A stretch of 10,730 nt of DNA, from contig JAKOQD010000263.1 in NCBI GenBank assembly GCA_029778515.1, forward strand, positions 1 to 10,730, read 5' to 3'. The notes under the pieces are model-generated. The model had not been told where the DNA came from, did no database searches, and worked only from the letters and a program-made list of their open reading frames with translations. This DNA is from Actinomycetes bacterium. Its GTDB lineage: Bacteria; Actinomycetota; Actinomycetes; Propionibacteriales; Propionibacteriaceae. Numbering within the stretch: position 1 is the stretch's first letter; the number at the start of each line of letters is the position of its first letter. Position numbers and translations under genes: made by a program. Positions 6,225 through 10,730 of the stretch are shown here, one piece after another.

Positions 6225-7388
6225 CTAGTTGCGGAAGCCCCGCTTGAGCGCCCGTGCCGCACCCCGAGCGGTCCAGCGCTTGGCGCGCGGTGGGACGGGC
6301 TGGGGAGCGTTCGCGGTCTTGAGCTTCTCCTCCAACGCTCGCCGCTCGGCCAGCGCCTCCAGCACCAAGCCGCTCGCTCCGGCCACCGCGGCGTCGATGG
6401 AAAGTACCTCGGGCTCGTCCGAGGCCGCGGCCCGCGGGCGCAGCGCCAGATCCGCCGGATCCCCGATGACGTTCACGCCAAGTTCGGCGATGCCCTTGGC
6501 GAACCGCTGGCCGAATTCCTCGGCCTTGTCAGCCGCCCATTCCGGCGTCACGATCTTCGGTTCGTCGGAGGCGGGCCGCCGGTTCTCGACCATGTTCAGA
6601 ATGAGGGCTCTGCGCACCATGACGGTGTACTCGTCCCAGGACATGCGCCCCGACAACTCCTTGTTCAACTGCCGGACGAACTCTGCTTCGGGCGCGGTCA
6701 TGGACCGGTTCTGAATGATTTGCTCACGGGTGGCCAGGAACGCCTCGGGCAGCCCGAGCAACCCTTCGAAGGCCGAGAAGATGGCGGTGCGATCGCCCTC
6801 CGGGATGATGACCGCGTACGTGCGATCCGCGCCGACGACCTGCGACCACCGCCGCAGTTGTTCCACCTGGTCGTGGCGGAACCAGAAGCGTTCAGCCCGG
6901 GTGGTCTGCTCCTCCTCGAACATGACCTTCAGCCACTGGTTGTAGGGCGTCGTCACACCGGCCTTGAGCCCCTGCTGCCAGGCCGACGGCAGGATGTTGC
7001 CGATCGCGCGTAGCGTCACCACGAGGTTCACCCGCTCGCGACCGCCCAGGTCGTCCACCACACGGGCGCCGATCTCCGGGGCGATGTCGTCGAGGAACTC
7101 GCTGCTGATGATCGTGCGGCCGGCGAAGTCAGCCTCTTTCAGCATCCGGTTCCAGTGCTTCTTCGGCGTGATCCGGGCACCGTTGTTGCGCCAGCCGTAC
7201 GGCCGATCGGCGCCGGCGAGGATCGCCTTGTGGTGGTAGAGACCCTTGCCCGGGTAGCGCACTCCGTGCTGCTCGAGTTCACCGCGGGCGTCGGCGAGCG
7301 CCACCTGCAGCGCCGTCGTGCCGGTCTTGTGCAGACCCGCGTGCAGAAGGACCTCGCCCTCGCCGATGGGGGTGATCGCAGACTCCAT
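6225..7388 (-). CDS. Sulfotransferase family protein (paralogue A)
   Basis: A 387-residue PAPS-dependent sulfotransferase-like protein. The 5'-phosphosulfate-binding loop is LHAGLHKTGTTALQ, with HKTGTT at residues 20-25. The 3'-phosphate-binding element is LRAIGNILPSAW, with R127 and S135 spaced eight residues apart as in classical sulfotransferases. TIISSEFLDD (92-101) and QNRSMTAPEAEF (227-238) are also conserved in the neighbour. The enzyme should transfer sulfate from PAPS to a hydroxyl acceptor. It has no signal peptide or membrane segment, so it acts in the cytosol, presumably on a precursor before export. The C-terminal 60 residues are Ala/Arg-rich with a short coiled-coil-like stretch (EALAERRALEEKLK). 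Starts at ATG 7394 and TTG 7397 are also in frame; 7388 is chosen because a TAGACT -10 box lies 8 nt upstream. It lies 45 bp after paralogue B and converges with the TagB-like gene, leaving a 52-bp gap with no convincing terminator. Confidence 0.85.
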   Translation of the reverse strand: MESAITPIGEGEVLLHAGLHKTGTTALQVALADARGELEQHGVRYPGKGLYHHKAILAGADRPYGWRNNGARITPKKHWNRMLKEADFAGRTIISSEFLDDIAPEIGARVVDDLGGRERVNLVVTLRAIGNILPSAWQQGLKAGVTTPYNQWLKVMFEEEQTTRAERFWFRHDQVEQLRRWSQVVGADRTYAVIIPEGDRTAIFSAFEGLLGLPEAFLATREQIIQNRSMTAPEAEFVRQLNKELSGRMSWDEYTVMVRRALILNMVENRRPASDEPKIVTPEWAADKAEEFGQRFAKGIAELGVNVIGDPADLALRPRAAASDEPEVLSIDAAVAGASGLVLEALAERRALEEKLKTANAPQPVPPRAKRWTARGAARALKRGFRN

Positions 7389-7396
7389 GACCATCA

Positions 7397-7402
7397 AGTC
7401 TA
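7397..7402 (-). promoter_or_regulatory. -10 box TAGACT before sulfotransferase A
   Basis: On the minus strand TAGACT fits TAnnnT and ends 8 nt before the ATG at 7388, inside the 45-bp gap after paralogue B. It predicts a start site at the ATG and a leaderless mRNA. No convincing -35 or SD is visible. The same nonamer GCCTAGACT precedes paralogue B. Confidence 0.5.
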
Positions 7403-7433
7403 GGCAGCGGGTGCAGGGGCGGATGACACTCGG

Positions 7434-8513
7434 TCAGCGCCGGCGCAGAGCCATTCGCAGCGCGGCGCGGCGCGACATCGGCTGCGGGGCGTCCGACCGG
7501 GTCTGCCGGTTGATCAGTGCCACAGCAGCAGCCAGGGCGGCGTCCATCGGCAGGCCGGTGGACTTGACGTTCTTGCCCGCCTTCGGCCGGGTGGCCAACG
7601 CCTGCGGATCCCCGATCACGCTCACCCCGCTGGCCGCCACGCCGGCGGCGAACTCCCGGCCGCGCTCCTGCGCCGCGTCCGCCGCCCAGTCCGGCGTCAA
7701 AATGCGGGGTTCGTCGCGAGCAGGGGTGCGCTGCTCGACCATCGTGAGGATCAGCGTGCGGCGGACCACGCGCTGGTAGTCGTCCCAGCTGAGATCGTCG
7801 GCCACAGCTTTGTTGATGCGCCGGACGAACTCGGCCTCCGGTGCGGTCATCGAGCGGTTCTGGATGTGCACCTGCCGCTGCGCAAGGAATCCGGGCGGCA
7901 GCCCCAGCAGACCCTCGAAGGCGGTGAAGATCGCCGTACGGTCGCCGTCCGGGATGACCACGGCATCGACACGATCGGGACCGACGATTTCGGCCCAGCG
8001 CTGTATTTGGGCAACCTGGTCGTGGCGATACCAGAAGTGCCGTGCTTTGGAGTTCAGGTCGGCGGCGAAGATCTGTTTCAGGAACGCGTTGTAACCACCC
8101 GTGTAGCCGGCCTTCAGTCGCTGCTGCCAGGCCGACGGCAGGATGTTCCCGATCGCGCGCAGCGTGACGACCACCCGCACCCGCTCGATGCCCAAGTCCT
8201 CGACCATCCTGCGCGCCACGTCGGGTTCGAGGTCGTCGAAGAACTCGCTGCTGATGATGCTGCGTCCCCGGGACTGTGCCACCAGCGTGTCCCACTGCTT
8301 GCGAGGGACGTCTTTCGCGTCACGCTTCCAGCCGTAGCTGCGCCCGGCGCCGGCCAGGATCGCGCCGTGCTGGAAGGTGCCCGACCCGGGATATGCGACG
8401 TCGTAGCGCGGCAGGTCAGCGCGGGCATCGGCAAGCGCCGCCTGCAGGGCAGTGGTCCCGGTCTTGTGCACGCCGACGTGCAGCAGCAACTCCCCGGACT
8501 CGATGGGCTTCAC
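7434..8513 (-). CDS. Sulfotransferase family protein (paralogue B)
   Basis: A 359-residue protein from GTG 8513. The reading frame stays open to 8657, but the upstream residues (Ser/Pro/Arg-rich) have no counterpart in paralogue A and overlap the end of the previous gene, so the short start is preferred. The PAPS loop HKTGTT is at residues 16-21 in LLHVGVHKTGTTALQ, and the 3'-phosphate site LRAIGNILPSAW carries R119 and S127. SIISSEFFDD (85-94) and QNRSMTAPEAEF match paralogue A. More than half of the aligned residues in the core look identical by eye, so the two genes are a tandem duplication that has diverged, and may act on different hydroxyls or units of one polymer. No signal peptide or transmembrane segment, so cytosolic. 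It lies 98 bp downstream of the GT-C gene, with its own putative leaderless promoter. Confidence 0.86.
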   Translation of the reverse strand: MKPIESGELLLHVGVHKTGTTALQAALADARADLPRYDVAYPGSGTFQHGAILAGAGRSYGWKRDAKDVPRKQWDTLVAQSRGRSIISSEFFDDLEPDVARRMVEDLGIERVRVVVTLRAIGNILPSAWQQRLKAGYTGGYNAFLKQIFAADLNSKARHFWYRHDQVAQIQRWAEIVGPDRVDAVVIPDGDRTAIFTAFEGLLGLPPGFLAQRQVHIQNRSMTAPEAEFVRRINKAVADDLSWDDYQRVVRRTLILTMVEQRTPARDEPRILTPDWAADAAQERGREFAAGVAASGVSVIGDPQALATRPKAGKNVKSTGLPMDAALAAAVALINRQTRSDAPQPMSRRAALRMALRRR

Positions 8514-8520
8514 GCAGGCG

Positions 8521-8526
8521 AGTCTA
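8521..8526 (-). promoter_or_regulatory. -10 box TAGACT before sulfotransferase B
   Basis: On the minus strand TAGACT (TAnnnT) ends 7 nt before the GTG at 8513, as expected for a leaderless transcript. The box and three preceding bases (GCC) are identical to those before paralogue A. It also supports GTG 8513 over the longer upstream reading frame. Confidence 0.5.
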
Positions 8527-8611
8527 GGCGGGTGCCTTGTGCGTCCCGGGTCCGACGCGGGAGGTTGGGCGAAATCCAAAGAACGACGCAGCTGTGAGAG
8601 GGGGCTACAAC

Positions 8612-10063
8612 TCAAGCCACCCGGTACAACCGAGCTTTGCCGTCCGGCGCAGTCCATTCCAGCGCGTACGACTCGACCGGCAAGCTGTTGCCATCAGCCC
8701 GCCACAAGTCGTAATCGAGCTTGCAGAACTCACACGTGGTGTCGGTGTCGCTGAAGACCAGCACGTAGTCACCCGGCTGGGGGTTGAAGCCCTTCACCGT
8801 GAAGTCCCGGACAGTGGCCGAAGCGCCCGCGTCGCGCAGATACGCGGGCAGGATGCGCGCGGTGCGGCCGTCGGTCCAAACCGTGGCGCCGTCCGGGATC
8901 TGGCGCGCGGTCCGGTACGGCAGGTCGCCACTGTTCGGGAAGAACGTGGGCTCAGTTGTGGCATACGAGCCGCCGGCCACCACCATTGTTCCGGTCAACA
9001 CGAGGGCCCCGGCCCAGGCCGGCAGTCGCACCCGCTGCGCCAGCCAGGCACAGAAGGCCCCCGCCGCGATCGTCAGCCCCGGTGTGAAAGCCAGCCAGTA
9101 CCGTGGCACATCGACCCGCACGCTGGGATGAGCGGGATCCAGCACGCCGGCTTGCAGCATCAGCAGAGCAACGGGCAGCAGCGCCCAAACGACGTATAGA
9201 CCGACCCGGCCACGCAGGACCAACCCGCCCAGCAGGCCGAGCCCGGCCACGAGCAGTACCGTCCATCCCCACGGCTGTTCGAGGATGGCCCGCGGCAGTC
9301 GCAGGACGTACCACAGCCGGTCGTGACCTAGGTACGAGCCGTCCAGCGGCGAGGTCGAGTCGTTGAGATCCGAGCCGGTCAGGACGTGCCACTTGGCGAG
9401 GGGGTCGTCCAAGGTGCGCCACGACAGCACGCCATCGAGCACTGCCCATGGCAGCAGTCCGAGCACGACCGCCGCATAACCCCGCCAGCGCCGGCTCAGA
9501 CCCCACACGATCCAGGCGAACAGCGGCCACGTGAACACGGTGGTCTCGCGAACCTCGAAAGCCCACCCAGCCACGAAACCTGCCAGCAGTAACAGCCAGC
9601 CCCGGTCACGGTCTCGAGCGGCCAGCACCAGCAGCAGCGTCAGGCCATTGAGCGCTATCGCCATCAGATCCGGGTAGCCGCGGGAGAGGTTGATGAATGT
9701 GAGCGGCATCGCCACGAATGCCACTGTCGTCAGCGCAGCCACAGCCACATCGGACACGCCGCGACTCAGGAGGTACACGACTGGCACGACGAGCGCGGTG
9801 GCTGCGAAGGCGAACGCGTAGAACGTCGGCAGCGTCGGGCCGAAGACCCAGCCGACCGGGATGAGGGGCACGATGATGCCCCAGCGGGTCAGTCCGGACG
9901 GGATCCACTCGTGGTGGCCGAAGTCCAGGGCGGCTTGGGCGTAATGCCAGGGGTCGCTGGTGACCAGGACGGTCCGGAACAGCCAGGCTGCGGCCAGCGC
10001 GGCCACGGTGAGCAGCAGCAGCACCGGCAGGTCGACCGGCCAGCGCCAGCGCGGGATGCTCAT
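8612..10063 (-). CDS. Polytopic membrane glycosyltransferase, GT-C fold (PMT/ArnT-like)
   Basis: A 483-residue membrane protein with about ten hydrophobic segments (first near residues 11-34, later ones near 62-80, 84-99, 106-122, 136-148, 155-168, 174-188, 196-212, 266-284, 288-305, 326-342, 348-364). The first external loop carries TSDPWHYAQ with acidic D37, matching the catalytic-Asp position of GT-C enzymes that use polyprenyl-phosphate sugars on the outer membrane face. FEVRETT (169-175) fits the second conserved region. The last 115 residues form a hydrophilic, probably extracellular domain with a CxxC pair (C444, C447). Start: ATG 10063 is the first plausible start; the frame is open to 10162, but that stretch is the palindrome. 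No SD or TAnnnT box is evident before it. In a polyol-phosphate cluster it could glycosylate the polymer after export. Donor and acceptor are unknown. Confidence 0.8.
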   Translation of the reverse strand: MSIPRWRWPVDLPVLLLLTVAALAAAWLFRTVLVTSDPWHYAQAALDFGHHEWIPSGLTRWGIIVPLIPVGWVFGPTLPTFYAFAFAATALVVPVVYLLSRGVSDVAVAALTTVAFVAMPLTFINLSRGYPDLMAIALNGLTLLLVLAARDRDRGWLLLLAGFVAGWAFEVRETTVFTWPLFAWIVWGLSRRWRGYAAVVLGLLPWAVLDGVLSWRTLDDPLAKWHVLTGSDLNDSTSPLDGSYLGHDRLWYVLRLPRAILEQPWGWTVLLVAGLGLLGGLVLRGRVGLYVVWALLPVALLMLQAGVLDPAHPSVRVDVPRYWLAFTPGLTIAAGAFCAWLAQRVRLPAWAGALVLTGTMVVAGGSYATTEPTFFPNSGDLPYRTARQIPDGATVWTDGRTARILPAYLRDAGASATVRDFTVKGFNPQPGDYVLVFSDTDTTCEFCKLDYDLWRADGNSLPVESYALEWTAPDGKARLYRVA

Positions 10064-10071
10064 GACGCACT

Positions 10072-10162
10072 TTGTCGCGTTGTTGGGCGCACTGTTGCGT
10101 TGTTGGGGTTTTGACCCGTCGAAATCACCAACAACGCAACAACCGGAACAACAACGCGACAA
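10072..10162. repeat. 91-bp concentric palindrome made of four copies of a 14-15 bp unit
   Basis: The outer arms TTGTCGCGTTGTTG (10072-10085) and CAACAACGCGACAA (10149-10162) are perfect reverse complements. The inner arms TGTTGCGTTGTTGG (10093-10106) and CCAACAACGCAACA (10128-10141) are also perfect. Both share one centre at 10117. Within the left arm, 10073-10087 and 10093-10107 are direct repeats with 14 of 15 bases identical, 20 bp apart. The centre (10107-10127) is only partly self-complementary. My count gives 48 G/C in 91, clearly lower than the surroundings. It fills most of the 109-bp gap between the TagF-type stop (10173) and the GT-C start (10063), ending 8 nt before that ATG. There is no T-tract on either side. 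It could be an operator array, an RNA attenuator or the remnant of a small mobile element. Confidence 0.85.
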
Positions 10163-10172
10163 TTCATGGACG

Positions 10173-10730
10173 TCAGCGCAGAGCCGCGTCTATCACGCGA
10201 GCAGCAGCGTTTCCGTCCTCCCAGGCGCAGAACCGCTCCCGGAAGCGCGCGTACGCTCCCGCATACTGCTGCTGCACGCCGTCGAGATCAGCCAGCGCCT
10301 CGAACACCTCCGCAGAAGTCCGGCATACCGGGCCCGGCGGGTCCTCGGTGAGGTCGAAGTAGAGTCCCCGCACCCGGCCGGAGTAATCGTCGAGGTCCCA
10401 GGTGTAGAACAGCATGGGCCGGCCGGTGTTGACGAAGTCGAACATCACCGAGGAGTAGTCCGTGATCAGCACATCGGCGATCAGGTAGAGGTCCGCGATG
10501 TCCGGGTAGGTCGAGACGTTGTGCACGAATCCGTCGCCGGTCGCAATGGCCGTGCGCGTGGCCAGCAGATGATGGCCGCGCAAGAGCAACACGTGGCTCC
10601 CGCCGAACTGCTCACGCATCGCCTCGACGTTGAGCTTGAGGTCGAAGATGTAGCGCCCACGCTCGTCATAACGATCGTCGCGCCAAGTTGGGGCATACAG
10701 CACGACCTTCTGCGACGGGTCCAAGCCCAG
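10173..10730 (-). CDS. CDP-glycerol glycerophosphotransferase (TagF-type), C-terminal 185 residues; 5' end outside window
   Basis: The frame runs off the right edge; the first in-frame TTG (10724) encodes an internal Leu in LGLDPSQKVVLYAPTWRDD, so the start is not in the window. The TagF polymerase C-terminal half is clear: YAPTWRDD (start of the donor-binding domain), LLLRGHHLLA (the conserved Arg/His block), STYPDIADLYLIADVLITDY followed by SSVMFDF (donor pyrophosphate-binding block), RPMLFYTWDLDDY, and GLYFDLTEDPPGPV near the end. It is a closer match to canonical TagF than the 4850-6172 protein. The family transfers glycerol-phosphate from CDP-glycerol to a lipid-linked chain at the cytosolic membrane face, building poly(polyol-phosphate). 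It is the first visible gene of the minus-strand block and is separated from the GT-C gene by the 91-bp palindrome. The TGA stop is at 10173-10175. Confidence 0.92.
   Translation of the reverse strand: MGLDPSQKVVLYAPTWRDDRYDERGRYIFDLKLNVEAMREQFGGSHVLLLRGHHLLATRTAIATGDGFVHNVSTYPDIADLYLIADVLITDYSSVMFDFVNTGRPMLFYTWDLDDYSGRVRGLYFDLTEDPPGPVCRTSAEVFEALADLDGVQQQYAGAYARFRERFCAWEDGNAAARVIDAALR

Noticed and set aside
5952..7013. 353-residue plus-strand open frame across the convergent gap
   Set aside because: It runs through parts of the TagB-like and sulfotransferase A genes in wrong frames, with Arg/Pro-rich composition and no motif.
8514..8657. N-terminal extension of sulfotransferase B (48 residues)
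   Set aside because: It has no counterpart in paralogue A, overlaps the end of the GT-C gene, and would place the TAGACT box inside the coding region. GTG 8513 aligns with the start of the sulfotransferase fold.
10064..10162. N-terminal extension of the GT-C protein through the palindrome
   Set aside because: The Cys/Asn/Gln-rich residues arise from the repeat units. A similar peptide appears on the other strand purely from palindrome symmetry, so the stretch is not coding evidence.
10072..10162. Palindrome as a CRISPR remnant or canonical intrinsic terminator
   Set aside because: The units are 20 bp apart, without spacer-sized variable segments and in inverted pairs, so not CRISPR. There is no T-tract on either strand and the next co-directional gene starts 8 nt away, so it is not a standard terminator.

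Overview
The window comes from a high-GC Gram-positive bacterium, most probably an actinomycete. Evidence: strong GC bias at third codon positions, GTG starts, promoter -10 boxes of the TAnnnT type placed 7-8 nt before start codons (leaderless layout), and a CDP-alcohol phosphatidyltransferase with the long N- and C-terminal extensions typical of actinobacterial cell-wall polymer loci. I cannot name a genus.

Layout. 2-547 (+) is the 3' end of a family 2 glycosyltransferase. 706-2190 (+) is a secreted RTX-type repeat protein. 2247-3992 (-) is a large membrane CDP-alcohol phosphatidyltransferase. It diverges from 4153-4845 (+), a sugar/alditol-phosphate nucleotidylyltransferase, which is followed after 4 bp by 4850-6172 (+), a CDP-glycerol glycerophosphotransferase-type (TagB/TagF fold) enzyme. 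The minus-strand block 10730 to 6225 reads, in transcription order: 3' part of a second TagF-type enzyme, a polytopic GT-C glycosyltransferase, and two tandem paralogous sulfotransferases. All nine genes are real CDSs; the first and last are cut by the window. No tRNA, rRNA, CRISPR array or transposase was seen.

Reading as a system. The content is that of a wall teichoic-acid-like polyol-phosphate polymer locus: activation of a phospho-alcohol by CTP, transfer from CDP-alcohol, polymerisation by TagB/TagF-type enzymes, and glycosylation by GT2 and GT-C enzymes. The uncommon element is the pair of PAPS-dependent sulfotransferases between these genes, suggesting a sulfated anionic surface polymer. 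This is inference from gene content only.

Non-coding highlights. A 91-bp concentric palindrome lies at 10072-10162, built from four near-identical 14-15 bp units (two per arm, 20 bp apart), directly before the GT-C start codon. Matching TAGACT -10 boxes precede both sulfotransferases. There is an 8-bp inverted repeat in the divergent 3993-4152 region, and two hairpins lie in 548-705.
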